Part shown: positions 24,883-33,946 of the stretch, piece by piece | How the letters are laid out: every line of letters begins with the position of its first letter | Numbering within the stretch: the first letter of the stretch is position 1 | Origin: Bacillota bacterium | GTDB lineage: Bacteria; Bacillota; Clostridia; Acetivibrionales; DSM-1351 | Length of the DNA: 64,000 bases | NCBI GenBank assembly: GCA_023397905.1 | Contig: JAEWSZ010000034.1 | Span: 86,770-150,769, forward strand | Reading direction: 5' to 3' | The notes under the pieces: model-generated | What the model saw: the letters and a program-made list of their open reading frames with translations, nothing else | Told to the model about the DNA's origin: nothing | Databases searched by the model: none | Position numbers and translations under genes: made by a program

Positions 24883-24928
24883 GCCGAAGAACCGGGGCGG
24901 GACACGCCTCTATTCTCCGGCTTTTTTT
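24883..24928 (+). terminator. Rho-independent terminator
   Basis: GCCGAAGAA pairs with TTCTCCGGC (one mismatch), with an inner GGGCG/CGCCT helix, followed by seven T. Confidence 0.65.
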
Positions 24929-24951
24929 GTTATCAGGAAAGGAGAAAAACT

Positions 24952-25176
24952 ATGTTGGTACGATACCGAAGAAATAGAAATAATGCCTGTTACGACTCGG
25001 AGAGCCTCGTAACGGTCGGTAGGCCCGAGCCACCTGAACCTTTACGCCGTCCATTTCATAGCTGCGGTGAATGCCCTTATGCGGCGCATGGCTTTCAGTG
25101 CTACACTGCCGAGGGCGACTGCCTGAAAACCCATCTAGAGAAAGTTGAGAGCAGAAGAAAGACGGTGAAAACATGA
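24952..25176 (+). CDS. Small cysteine-containing protein
   Basis: 74 residues. Basic N-terminus, then a likely metal site CGECPYAAHGFQC...C with one more Cys. Ribosome site AAAGGAG. Its stop overlaps the ATG of the first ArdA-like gene (ATGA), which supports it as a real, coupled gene. Function unknown. Confidence 0.5.
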   Translation: MLVRYRRNRNNACYDSESLVTVGRPEPPEPLRRPFHSCGECPYAAHGFQCYTAEGDCLKTHLEKVESRRKTVKT

Positions 25177-26345
25177 TACAAGCGTTATTATCCAACCGCA
25201 ATCGACCAGATATGCCGCCCGTGCCGGTCTGCTTCCCCATTGGAGATTATGCCGGAATTTACGAAAATCTAAAGTCTATCGGCATAGGAAATATTGCCGT
25301 GCGCGATTGCTTTGTCTCGGAACTCAGTGGTGATTACCCCATCCTTGAACGCCTGGAGGAAACGGAAATCAACGTGGATGAGTTGGACTATCTCGCCAAA
25401 CGATTGGAGAGCTTTGACAAATACGAACTCGCCCAATTTCAAGGCACAGTCACCAGCCGTGATCTTTCCGATATGACGGATCTCATCAACCTGACCTTCT
25501 GCTGCCAGAGCGTCACAGTCATTCAGGATTTTACAGACCTGACCTCTACTGGCAAGAAGCACTATATGAATCTTCACGGCGGGCTGACTGAGGATGACCT
25601 CAAATCAGTGGACTTCCGCAAAATCGCTCTTTCTCTTCTGCTGGATGAGGAATGCACCGTCACGCCTTACGGCGTGGTCTACGAAAACGGCATGAAGCTG
25701 GAGCTTTACTATGACGGCCTCTATTTCCCTGATTATCGGTACAGCGGCGATACTCTGCTGACCGTGGCAGTCACGGACCGAAGCCTCCCGGAGGACACCA
25801 AGGACATCGCATGGCTATACCTACCGGCGGCGGACTGCCAAATTGAGCGTGCCTTACTTCGTGCAGGGATTCAGGATGAGGATATGCGGTTGCAATACGA
25901 TGACAGCGAGCTGCCTGCCGCACTGGTTGACCTGATGGGTACGGAAGAAAATCTCTATGAGCTAAACAGGCTATGCATCCGCTTTCAGGAGTTGGACGAT
26001 GGTAACCGCCAGAAAGCAGAAGCTGTGCTTCAAATGGCGTCTCCCGCCGATCTCATTCAGGCCCGGAAACTTTTAAGCCAGCTTGACCTTTTTGATTTTA
26101 CCCCCGGCATCTCCACCCCAGCGGAATATGGCCGGTACATGATCATGGAATCCGGTCACTTCGACTACGACAGCGAGCTGGATGCATACTATGATTTCAA
26201 AAAATACGGAGAGCAGCGTATCGCCGGAGAACATGGTCAGTTTACCGAAACTGGATACGTCAGCTATCACGGCTTTGTCTCAATTGAGGAAGTCATGGAG
26301 GGAATCGAAACGGAACGTATGAATATGACCATGGGAGGTATGTGA
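25173..26345 (+). CDS. ArdA-like antirestriction protein, two-domain form
   Basis: 390 residues, strongly acidic. ArdA proteins mimic bent B-DNA and block type I restriction enzymes. Here the helical ArdA core appears as ELDYLAKRLESFDKYELAQF then DMTDLINLTFCCQSV (residues 65-115), and a second region near the C-terminus carries the family ending AYYDFKKYGEQ..GQFTETGYV. Ends in MNMTMGGM. The last codons ATG-GGA-GGT-ATG also form the ribosome site of the next gene, whose ATG starts two bases after the stop. First of five paralogues in this cluster. Confidence 0.75.
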   Translation: MIQALLSNRNRPDMPPVPVCFPIGDYAGIYENLKSIGIGNIAVRDCFVSELSGDYPILERLEETEINVDELDYLAKRLESFDKYELAQFQGTVTSRDLSDMTDLINLTFCCQSVTVIQDFTDLTSTGKKHYMNLHGGLTEDDLKSVDFRKIALSLLLDEECTVTPYGVVYENGMKLELYYDGLYFPDYRYSGDTLLTVAVTDRSLPEDTKDIAWLYLPAADCQIERALLRAGIQDEDMRLQYDDSELPAALVDLMGTEENLYELNRLCIRFQELDDGNRQKAEAVLQMASPADLIQARKLLSQLDLFDFTPGISTPAEYGRYMIMESGHFDYDSELDAYYDFKKYGEQRIAGEHGQFTETGYVSYHGFVSIEEVMEGIETERMNMTMGGM

Positions 26346-26346
26346 C

Positions 26347-26946
26347 ATGTTAAAACTTCATCTTACCCGCGCAAATGATTACGAGGGAGTCTATTTGCAA
26401 CTCCCTGCTACGCCTGCTGAAATCGGTGAGGCATGGGCATGGCTGGACGGTATCAGCGACGATGTCGCTTCGACCTGCATCATAGGGGCCATAAGCGATG
26501 TGTATAACATTAGTCGCTATCTGAAAAATGCGGACGTCAACAATTCTGAGCAAATGAAGAAACTGAATAACATTGCAGAAATCGTCAATACACTGGATCG
26601 GGACGAATGCCGTCTGCTGGAGGGTGCTTTGGATGCCGAGTCCGTGAACGGGCTGGATGATGTAATCGCCATCTGCCGGCAGTTGGACCGATACCTGTGT
26701 GTTCCCCATGTAACCACCGAGCGGGAGCTTGGTATCTGTCTCGTGGATCATGGTATCAAACCCTTTGATGAGAGCGTCCGGCCTTATCTGAATTACCTCA
26801 GGGTCGGTAATGAGTATTACTCCAACCACGGAGGCGCATTCACAGCCAGCGGTTATGTGGTCAGGCGAGATAGTGTGGAACAGGATCTTATCAACGTCAT
26901 CGAAGGTCACGGACAGCAGAGTTTCGGAACCATGCAAATGGGATAG
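26347..26946 (+). CDS. ArdA-like antirestriction protein
   Basis: 199 residues, acidic. Single ArdA unit: strand-rich N-terminus (VYLQLPATPAEIGEAWAWL), helix LNNIAEIVNTLDRDECRLLE, LDDVIAICRQLDRY, and the ending YLNYLRVGNEYYSNHGGAFT then ASGYVV. Ends FGTMQMG. One base after the previous gene's stop region; same operon. Confidence 0.78.
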   Translation: MLKLHLTRANDYEGVYLQLPATPAEIGEAWAWLDGISDDVASTCIIGAISDVYNISRYLKNADVNNSEQMKKLNNIAEIVNTLDRDECRLLEGALDAESVNGLDDVIAICRQLDRYLCVPHVTTERELGICLVDHGIKPFDESVRPYLNYLRVGNEYYSNHGGAFTASGYVVRRDSVEQDLINVIEGHGQQSFGTMQMG

Positions 26947-26989
26947 CCTGATCCCTAATAAGAAGAATATTTAAATAGGAGTATCAACG

Positions 26990-27721
26990 ATGAACGATAA
27001 AGCTATTAACAAGCCAGCCGCTCCGGAAATCGCCAATGTATGCCTGTGGAATCAGATTCTGCGTAAAGGCAGTGTTGAAAGTGTCAGTGCAGAGCTCTCA
27101 CTGCCCTGTGACAAGGCCCTGATCGAGCAGACACTGCGGGATATTGGTGTGGACGGCGCAGGAGAAAACGGCTGGATGAAAGTGCAATGGGTAGATCCAT
27201 ATGGGCATGAAATCAGCTTGGCTGGATATGAGAGACGACTCAATTATATTTATGAGTTCAACCATCTGGCAGAGAAGATCGCCGCACTTGACAATGTGGA
27301 CCTTGCAAGATTCCAAGCCCTATGTGGCCGTTATCTGGATAAGGGCAGCGCACATCCCGAAGAAAACTTCATGTTTGAGACGACCTTTGCTAACGCCATC
27401 AATATGACTCACAACATCTCAGAAAACATCGGAGTCATTCCGGGGGTTGGCCGCAATATGGAGCTTGGGCACTACTGCGTATCCAAACAACTCATTACCG
27501 GATTTGAAAATGCCAACGAGGCCATACTTCGGTATCTGGATTATGAAAAAATAGGCAGTGAATACCGTGACCTTGTAGGTGGAGCATTCTACAATGGTTG
27601 TCTTGTCTATGGTTTACCTGAATACGAAGAGCTTAAGCTCCCCTACGATGGAAGATCGCTACTGATCGAACCGGAACCAGAGCAGGGGCAAACAATTGGA
27701 ATAACAATGGGCGGTATGTGA
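26990..27721 (+). CDS. ArdA-like antirestriction protein
   Basis: 243 residues, acidic. Core helix FNHLAEKIAALDNVDLARFQ, FANAINMTHNISENIG, and the ending RYLDYEKIGSEYRDLVGGAF. A Glu/Gln-rich linker leads to the tail TIGITMGGM. Unlike its neighbours, the MGGM codons here do not serve a closely following gene (next ATG is 38 bases on), so the tail is not explained by ribosome-site overlap. Confidence 0.78.
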   Translation: MNDKAINKPAAPEIANVCLWNQILRKGSVESVSAELSLPCDKALIEQTLRDIGVDGAGENGWMKVQWVDPYGHEISLAGYERRLNYIYEFNHLAEKIAALDNVDLARFQALCGRYLDKGSAHPEENFMFETTFANAINMTHNISENIGVIPGVGRNMELGHYCVSKQLITGFENANEAILRYLDYEKIGSEYRDLVGGAFYNGCLVYGLPEYEELKLPYDGRSLLIEPEPEQGQTIGITMGGM

Positions 27722-27758
27722 AAATGCCGCCTCCTTTTATTGTAAAGGAGAGATCATC

Positions 27759-28124
27759 ATGATGAACAAAGAGATCGGCGAGATGTTTGACCGGAACAAT
27801 CTGGTCAGAGGATATGTTTATCCCTACGAAGGGTATCGGAGCGAATATTGGTTTGAAAACTCTCCCTCCAATATCGCCAATTTTATTATGCAGCACACCG
27901 ACGCGCGCGAGATTATCCTCACCGATACTATGGATAATCTAATCCTGAATACCATGGGCGAGTTTATTGACCGCTGCCGGGATCAGGCGCTTTTACAACA
28001 GGTTCTGCCGCACCTGATCCCTATGCAGTGTGGCGAAAGACAGCCGGAGGATATCCCTATTGCTACAGATGCGGAGGTGGAAGCATATTTCGACCAGTGC
28101 GGCGGGATGACGATCAGTATGTAG
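27759..28124 (+). CDS. Small acidic protein of the establishment block
   Basis: 121 residues, acidic, mixed alpha/beta, ends GGMTISM. AAAGGAGAG ribosome site; the first two codons are both ATG. Family not recognised. Overlapping longer reading of the next gene is rejected. Confidence 0.55.
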   Translation: MMNKEIGEMFDRNNLVRGYVYPYEGYRSEYWFENSPSNIANFIMQHTDAREIILTDTMDNLILNTMGEFIDRCRDQALLQQVLPHLIPMQCGERQPEDIPIATDAEVEAYFDQCGGMTISM

Positions 28125-28147
28125 TAAATGTACAGGAGGCGATCAAA

Positions 28148-28942
28148 ATGAGAATGAATGCCAGAGAAGAACAATTTGAGCATGTGGAACTGTTTGGTAA
28201 ACCGGCGCTTTTCACGGACTCCCGCATAGACCGTACAACCATACCGAAAGGCTTCTTCTGCTACGAACTGCGCGGTTCCGACCGAGATCCCGGCAGGCCA
28301 TCAACGCTGGAAAGTCAGGTGGCCGTCAATTATGCGGGAACAATATTGACACACCAGCCCGTCACGATTCCAAAAGGAGGGTTCCGCCGATTAAGCGGCA
28401 AGCTGGATCTTCTCGGAGAATGCCTGTCGTTATCCGATTTTTGTAAAGAACATGATATCGCGCTTCCGACTGACCGTCGAAAATTCGCTCTTCGCCCTGC
28501 TTTGCCTGAAGAAGCGGGGCTTTTTTATGCCCTGCCAGCCGAACAGGACGCAGAGCTTGGTGCAATCGGCCACGTCCGCATTGATTTCGGCAACGGCGGA
28601 AAAGAGTTCTGGCACACATGGTGGCCCAGGGGCGACGAGGAACTGAACAGTCCGGAATTCAAAGCGGAACTGACAGAACTGGTAAATGAGCTTCGGAATA
28701 CCGGCCCGTTGAAGGATCTGAGCGCCATGTCAAATTACTGCTGGCGGAACGGCGGGGAGATTGAGGGCGGCTGGAGGCAGAATTACGGTTACGTCGCAGA
28801 GACAGGAAACTACCGTTACTGCCTGCGCTGTAACCCCGCCCCCGGCGATTATCAGGCGTACCTGACTGCCTTTGACCTGCGGGTTCAGCAGATGAACATG
28901 GCCGAGCAGCCCGACAAGGGCATGACGATGGGAGGAATGTAA
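28148..28942 (+). CDS. LPD28-type domain protein
   Basis: 264 residues from ATG 28148 (AGGAGG eight bases upstream; an in-frame start at 28028 would overlap the previous gene). The N-terminal ~60 residues (VELFGKPALFTDSRIDRTTI, FFCYELRGSDRDPGRP) match the LPD28 domain described for polyvalent proteins of phages and conjugative elements, which are thought to enter the recipient with the DNA. The C-terminal half (HVRIDFGNGGKEFWHTWW and a Cys/Tyr-rich part) is unassigned. Ends KGMTMGGM, codons doubling as ribosome site for the next gene. Confidence 0.65.
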   Translation: MRMNAREEQFEHVELFGKPALFTDSRIDRTTIPKGFFCYELRGSDRDPGRPSTLESQVAVNYAGTILTHQPVTIPKGGFRRLSGKLDLLGECLSLSDFCKEHDIALPTDRRKFALRPALPEEAGLFYALPAEQDAELGAIGHVRIDFGNGGKEFWHTWWPRGDEELNSPEFKAELTELVNELRNTGPLKDLSAMSNYCWRNGGEIEGGWRQNYGYVAETGNYRYCLRCNPAPGDYQAYLTAFDLRVQQMNMAEQPDKGMTMGGM

Positions 28943-28943
28943 C

Positions 28944-29345
28944 GTGAAAACAATCGACTTCGACATATGGGAACCCAATCCCGAAAAACCGGGAACCATC
29001 CGGCGCGTTGGACAGCGCACGGCGCAGGAGGTGTTTGCGGAGCTTCAACATCGGCTTGAAAGCACCGGCTACCTACCAGACGAATACTTTTTGATGGCCG
29101 ACGAATGGCGAAACGGCAAGGAAATACCTGAAGACGCTGGCTTTTTCTGTACCGTTGACTACGGCGGCAGCGAGGGCGTCTATCTGGATGTCTACCTGAA
29201 ATGGTATGACAAACAGAAACAGGAAAGTGTCACAAAAAACTTTATCACCGGCAAAACCCTCGGGGACACCGGCAGCGATCTTGACCGCATGTACCTTATC
29301 GCCTCCGCTGTTACGAAAGTGTTCAAGGGCGACGGCGGCACGTAA
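28944..29345 (+). CDS. Acidic protein of the establishment block
   Basis: 133 residues, GTG start at 28944 immediately after the previous stop. It contains FFCTVDYGGSEGVYLDVYLK and a helical C-terminus. Small, acidic, unassigned; ends KGDGGT without the Met tail. Confidence 0.5.
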   Translation: MKTIDFDIWEPNPEKPGTIRRVGQRTAQEVFAELQHRLESTGYLPDEYFLMADEWRNGKEIPEDAGFFCTVDYGGSEGVYLDVYLKWYDKQKQESVTKNFITGKTLGDTGSDLDRMYLIASAVTKVFKGDGGT

Positions 29346-29387
29346 GCCCGTTATATCCGGTTTGGGGGAGCAAGCGGTTCCGACAGC

Positions 29388-30350
29388 ATGGTCATGCATC
29401 TAACCCTTGAGGAACAGCGGTTGCTTGTTGAGAGCCTTGTGGAACAACGAGGCAGATTGAAGGAAGAATTCTCAGGTGTGGAGAAGCTTCTGCGACGCGT
29501 AACCGGAAGCATTACCGAGTTTGTCAACGAGGTGGGCGAACGGCCATTAAAAATCAGCGACTATGACATGGCGGTGCTGGCTATTGAAGATGGCAACATA
29601 ACGGCATTTCAGGAGGCATACCCGAAAGTGCCGGATAAAGCTGGGGATTTGCTGTCCCTGGCTGCCGGCAGACCGGGTGCGGTCGGCAGAAAGATGACGA
29701 TGCTTCTGCTCACCGATGCGAAAGATCTGACCTCAGAGCAGTACCTGAAAGCAAGCAAGGCTGCCGTCAATACAGGGGATATTGAAAAAGTAAGACTGCT
29801 CTATGAACAGGCCGGGCATTGCGTCGCTGATCTCCCCGAAACTTACTACGGCGACGTGATCCTCCATGCTTATGACGAAAAAAATCATATTGCCAAAGCA
29901 CTCATAAAGCAGGCCACTCCAGAGCAGATCGGCGGTTCCTCGCCCTGGCTTCTCCGCAAAGCGGCGCTCAAGGAGGATTATGCCATCGCCTCGGAGCTGG
30001 TGAAGAAAGGAATTCACGCAAATGAGATCGTTCCGGACGTGATCTTTGCGTTCCGGCAAAGCCCTTGGGCTGTAACGAGTCTGCTGGAGCAGGGTATGGA
30101 GTTCGAAACCGATAATTACGAGGCGCTCCATGTCTGCATCAACGCCGGCAATACGGAAGCGGCCCATATCCTGCTGGAGCGAGGAATGGACTTCGGCCAG
30201 TACATTGAGTGGGCCAACGTGAACAGCCAAAGCCGCCCCATCCAGAACAGCGAGGCGTTTGACACCATGCAGGAACACTGGAAACAGATCATGGAAACAT
30301 CCCAGCCTGAGCTTCAGCAGCCCGGAATCACACAGATTGGAGGTATGTAA
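29388..30350 (+). CDS. Ankyrin-like repeat protein
   Basis: 320 residues. From about residue 65 it is built of short helix-turn-helix units (AVLAIEDGNITAFQEAYP, KAAVNTGDIEKVRLLYEQAG, HVCINAGNTEAAHILLERGM) with the ankyrin pattern, so a protein-binding surface is likely. Start uncertain: ATG 29388 or ATG 29394; GGGGGAG is 18-24 bases upstream. Ends GITQIGGM, and GGAGGT in those codons is the ribosome site of the next gene. Confidence 0.65.
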   Translation: MVMHLTLEEQRLLVESLVEQRGRLKEEFSGVEKLLRRVTGSITEFVNEVGERPLKISDYDMAVLAIEDGNITAFQEAYPKVPDKAGDLLSLAAGRPGAVGRKMTMLLLTDAKDLTSEQYLKASKAAVNTGDIEKVRLLYEQAGHCVADLPETYYGDVILHAYDEKNHIAKALIKQATPEQIGGSSPWLLRKAALKEDYAIASELVKKGIHANEIVPDVIFAFRQSPWAVTSLLEQGMEFETDNYEALHVCINAGNTEAAHILLERGMDFGQYIEWANVNSQSRPIQNSEAFDTMQEHWKQIMETSQPELQQPGITQIGGM

Positions 30351-30351
30351 C

Positions 30352-31077
30352 ATGAACCAGCATCCGAAATGGGTGGAATTCATGCGGGAGCAATTTCCGC
30401 CCGGCACTCGAATCCGCCTGATTGAAATGAAAGACCCCTATGCCCCCGTGCCGCCCGGCACCGAGGGAAGCGTCGGCCATATTGACGATCAGTGCCAGTT
30501 CCACATGAATTGGGACAACGGCCGCACCCTCGCCCTTATCCCCGGCGTGGACCGTTTCTCCGTCATCCCACAGCCCCTCCAGACCCTCAAGCTGTATATG
30601 CCGCTTACCGTTACCACCTATGAGCGGACTGAGTGGGGTGATTTGGAGAATGATCCGGTGGAGCTTGACAGCCGGAGCATCCTTGGATACGCAGACAACA
30701 TCCTTGCAGCTCTTATGAAAGAGCGTATGCCCGATGAAGCGGAGCGCGGACTCATGAAATATTACCATGAGAAAGACAGCGTAAACCGCAAGGTACAATC
30801 CTATGTCTTTACGGTTGAAAAAGTCGGAAGCGGGCTGATGGGCGTCGCCGAATGCCGTGTGCAGGGAGAGCTGACCGATCAGGAACTGGAGCGGCTCAAG
30901 GATTATGTTTCTGGACAGGCGTCCGACGGCTTTGGAGAGGGTTTCGAGCAGCGTCCCATCAAAACCGCTGACGGAGAAATCTTCGTTCATCTCTGGAGCA
31001 GTGATAGAGGCTGGAACATCATGACGCAGGACGAGCTGGAGTCAGGGCCACAGATGGGAGGGATAAGGCTTGAATAA
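30352..31077 (+). CDS. DUF4314 + DUF6329-like protein
   Basis: 241 residues from ATG 30352. The N-terminal 65 residues (PPGTRIRLIEMKDPYAPVPP then GTEGSVGHIDD) are a DUF4314 beta-barrel-like domain. The remaining part (LKLYMPLTVTTYERTEWGDL, later YVFTVEKVGSGLMGVAECRV) resembles DUF6329. Both are known from clostridial conjugative elements without a defined function. Ends GPQMGGIRLE; GGGAGGG in these codons serves the following TTG start. Confidence 0.65.
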   Translation: MNQHPKWVEFMREQFPPGTRIRLIEMKDPYAPVPPGTEGSVGHIDDQCQFHMNWDNGRTLALIPGVDRFSVIPQPLQTLKLYMPLTVTTYERTEWGDLENDPVELDSRSILGYADNILAALMKERMPDEAERGLMKYYHEKDSVNRKVQSYVFTVEKVGSGLMGVAECRVQGELTDQELERLKDYVSGQASDGFGEGFEQRPIKTADGEIFVHLWSSDRGWNIMTQDELESGPQMGGIRLE

Positions 31078-32287
31078 ACTGTTCGAGATTGAAATCGGCC
31101 GACCCGGTTCATTTGGGGCGTCCACGGCCACAACCCTCAGCCTGCCCGCCACGCCATACGAGATTATGGACGCACTGGATCGTGCCCGTGTGACCGACGA
31201 GCGCGTCATCTACTCCTCGGAAATCCTCTGCTGCGAGTTGGACTATCTTCCGCAGTTTATAAGCCCCAGTGTTAACCTATATGAGCTAAATCATCTGGCT
31301 CAGAGGTTGGCAGGGCTCAGTGAATGGGAGCTGAATTGTTTTGAGGGCTTGGTGATGATGGATACGATCCGCACCCAATATGCCCCCATCGCCATTGACC
31401 GTCTCATCAACATGACCCACAGCACGGCAGACTGCCAAATTGCCTATGAAGCCCATGACGATGCCTCCCTTGGCCTGTTTTATGCGGATAACGGCTTTGT
31501 TCCTATACTGGAAACACTGCCGGAAGATGTGTTCAAATGGCTGGACTACAGTAAAATCGGAAAAGAATTGCGTGAGGGCGAGGGCGGTGTGTTTACTCCC
31601 AGCGGCTATGTTGTGTTAAACGGCGAAATTGCAGAGGAATATAAAAGCGGCGATGCCATCCCCAAGCAGAAGCCGGATTACACCGTCCTTCTCCATATCA
31701 CAAAACAATATTTTGAAGCGCCCGGCGATGATCCTCAGTTGTCTGACACAGTAGAATTACCCGCTTCCGAGATAGCCCTGCATATGGCAATGAAAGAAGT
31801 GGACGCGATCATCCCGGAAGAATGCGGATTTACTGTCGTAGATTGCATTATTCCCCGTCTGGCCCAAACCATCACCGAGGATTTAGAAGCAAGCAGAGGC
31901 GGCAGCTACGCTATGGTCAACGAACTGGCGGTGCAGCTTCAAAGGCTAAACCGCGACGGTGGACTTCCGATCTACAAGGCAATGCTGGAGGCCGCGCCCA
32001 AGGATATTTTACTGGAGGACACCCTGGACCTTGCCTATCAGACAGACCGCTTCCGGCTCCTGCGTGAGTCCGCCTCGCCCGAGGATTACGCGCGTGCGGA
32101 GCTTTCCAACAGAGATATTCCGTTCAAGGATGTGCTGCTTTCAAGTACAAGTCTCCGGCACTACGGTGAAAAGCTGATGGAACGGGACCAGTCTTCCATG
32201 ACCAAATACGGCATTCTAATCGCCCGCGACGGCCAGACGGTAGAACAGTGTCTGAACCGATCAGAGCAGAGCATGAAGTTGGAATGA
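31070..32287 (+). CDS. ArdA-like antirestriction protein, tandem two-domain form
   Basis: 405 residues, acidic. TTG start at 31070, overlapping the previous gene by 8 bases. First unit: TLSLPATPYEIMDALDRARV, ELNHLAQRLAGLSEWELNCF, IDRLINMTHSTADCQI, WLDYSKIGKELREGEGGVFT and PSGYVV. The second, more diverged unit (residues 205-405) keeps the overall order: VELPASEIALHMAMKEVDAI, MVNELAVQLQRLNRDG, SSTSLRHYGEKLMERDQ and TKYGILIARDG. Ends SMKLE. Confidence 0.78.
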   Translation: MNKLFEIEIGRPGSFGASTATTLSLPATPYEIMDALDRARVTDERVIYSSEILCCELDYLPQFISPSVNLYELNHLAQRLAGLSEWELNCFEGLVMMDTIRTQYAPIAIDRLINMTHSTADCQIAYEAHDDASLGLFYADNGFVPILETLPEDVFKWLDYSKIGKELREGEGGVFTPSGYVVLNGEIAEEYKSGDAIPKQKPDYTVLLHITKQYFEAPGDDPQLSDTVELPASEIALHMAMKEVDAIIPEECGFTVVDCIIPRLAQTITEDLEASRGGSYAMVNELAVQLQRLNRDGGLPIYKAMLEAAPKDILLEDTLDLAYQTDRFRLLRESASPEDYARAELSNRDIPFKDVLLSSTSLRHYGEKLMERDQSSMTKYGILIARDGQTVEQCLNRSEQSMKLE

Positions 32288-32290
32288 GAG

Positions 32291-32842
32291 GTGAATCAGA
32301 TAATGGAAAATGAAGATTTACAGGCCGCATATGTTGAACGGCTGAACGCTATGCTGCCGACTGTGGATTTCATAAAGCTGGATCGCTCCTGCAATTCGCA
32401 AAACGACGGATACGCCAGAGAAATCCTGAAGAAAATGCACGACCTCTTTATGGAAGTCTACCGTACCGATAACCTCGACAGCGGCTATGAGTTTGTCGAT
32501 CTCCCGGCCGTCATACGCGGACGCACTACAGGTCATATCGGACTTGGAATCGTGACACTCGACCTACAGTCCTCCGGCGAACACTTCGGGATCTTCTTCC
32601 TGACGCCCAAGGGTATCATTGACCAGGGCTCCGAGGAAATGGCGCCAGCCGACACCGAATACCTTTCGGCAGTATACATCCCTTATGATTACTGGTACAC
32701 CGTGTACATCGAGCGTGATCATCATGTGGACTTTGACCATGTTCCTGAGAAAGTCGTTGGTATGCTAAATGCCTGCTGTCCGGACCAACCGGAGCAGGAG
32801 CAGCACCCCGACAGCCCAGGACAGGGCGTGGAAATGAGGTGA
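32291..32842 (+). CDS. Acidic protein of the establishment block
   Basis: 183 residues from GTG 32291 (ATG 32303 is an alternative), three bases after the previous stop. Contains YIPYDYWYTVYIERDHHVDF. A disordered Gln/Pro tail ends GVEMR. I do not recognise the family. Confidence 0.55.
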   Translation: MNQIMENEDLQAAYVERLNAMLPTVDFIKLDRSCNSQNDGYAREILKKMHDLFMEVYRTDNLDSGYEFVDLPAVIRGRTTGHIGLGIVTLDLQSSGEHFGIFFLTPKGIIDQGSEEMAPADTEYLSAVYIPYDYWYTVYIERDHHVDFDHVPEKVVGMLNACCPDQPEQEQHPDSPGQGVEMR

Positions 32843-32848
32843 AGCCGC

Positions 32849-33877
32849 ATGAAAGATTATCCGTACCCCTATCCTTGGAAAGAACTTCCGGGCACACCGG
32901 AGGAATTGCGTTTCCTAGAAAACCGCTTCGCTGAAATGGCGGTCCGGGAGCGGTATTTGCTGGAGGGCGCATCACAGCTCCAGTCCATCAATAACGCCGC
33001 AGACCTGATCAATCTGACCGAACAGCTCGACTGCTTCGCTTTTTACTACGGTGCGACCGACGACAAAGCCCTCGGCGACTACATGGCCACATACCGTGAA
33101 AACGCCACCTATGCGCAACTCCCTTTCCTCGATCTTGCCCGCTGGGGTAAGGACATGCGGGAGCGGCACGGCGGTGTTTTTGTCTCGGGTGGTTTTGTGG
33201 AACAGATCTCACCTTGTCAGCAGTGTTACGACAGTACAAATCTTGATCAGTTGCCGAGTGAAATTGCAAGTATCCGGTTAAAGGTTGCGTCGAATAGCTG
33301 TCCTAACGGCATATGGCTGAAGCTCCCCGACCATGAGATATATACCTATGAGCCGGATGAATTTAATGTTACCTTAAAGGAACTGGGCATTACAAAATGG
33401 TGCCACGCAGTTTTGCTGGAGGCGAAATGCTGTTTTGATAACCTCGGCAATCTCTCGGAGCAGTACGACTCCCTTGAACGGCTCATTGAAGATGGCAACA
33501 ATCTCGGCTATGCATTGGAGGAACGCGGTCAGGGCATGGCATGCTTCGAGGATTGGTTTCGTGCGGCCATGGAGCTGGAAAGCTGTACTCGGCTGGACGA
33601 AGCTCTGGATATCTCTCTAAACCTTCGCTGCTATGATTTCATCCCTGATGAGCGCCACTGGGAATATATCGGGAAAAAACTTGCTCTCAGGGACAAAATC
33701 GTCGATCCCGACAGCACGGCGGGGATGTATTTTAATTATGCCGCATACTGTAAAGCCGAGGTCGAAAGGTTGGGGCTCCAGCCCTGCACATACGGGTACA
33801 TCGCCAGAAACAATCAGGAATTCATCCGTGAGTTCAGCCGACCAACCAATGAGCCGAGTCTGTCGATGCAACCTTGA
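32849..33877 (+). CDS. ArdA-like antirestriction protein
   Basis: 342 residues, acidic. First ArdA-like unit lacks the usual N-terminal strand domain and starts near the helix (FLENRFAEMAVRERYLLEGA, AADLINLTEQLDCFAFYYGA), with the ending PFLDLARWGKDMRERHGGVF then VSGGFV. A second unit follows (IWLKLPDHEIYTYEPDEFNV, NLSEQYDSLERLIEDGNN, EYIGKKLALRDKIVDPD, YGYIARN). So this may be a two-unit ArdA with a shortened first unit. Ends SLSMQP. Confidence 0.7.
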   Translation: MKDYPYPYPWKELPGTPEELRFLENRFAEMAVRERYLLEGASQLQSINNAADLINLTEQLDCFAFYYGATDDKALGDYMATYRENATYAQLPFLDLARWGKDMRERHGGVFVSGGFVEQISPCQQCYDSTNLDQLPSEIASIRLKVASNSCPNGIWLKLPDHEIYTYEPDEFNVTLKELGITKWCHAVLLEAKCCFDNLGNLSEQYDSLERLIEDGNNLGYALEERGQGMACFEDWFRAAMELESCTRLDEALDISLNLRCYDFIPDERHWEYIGKKLALRDKIVDPDSTAGMYFNYAAYCKAEVERLGLQPCTYGYIARNNQEFIREFSRPTNEPSLSMQP

Positions 33878-33946
33878 ATTTATATAATGTATATAGCTAT
33901 TTCATAAAAAGTGTGGCATTATGTTGTGCTTGAAGGAGGTGAGCAG

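Noticed and set aside
26350..26937. Long minus-strand open frames opposite the right-element genes (also 34544-35590, 36770-37312, 40948-41700, 45850-46254, 58085-58609, 61479-62120)
   Set aside because: They lie fully antisense to well supported genes, lack ribosome sites and recognisable domains, and are expected from the codon bias of GC-richer sequence.
28028..28147. N-terminal extension of the LPD28-type gene
   Set aside because: Overlaps the end of the previous gene and has no ribosome site, whereas ATG 28148 has AGGAGG.
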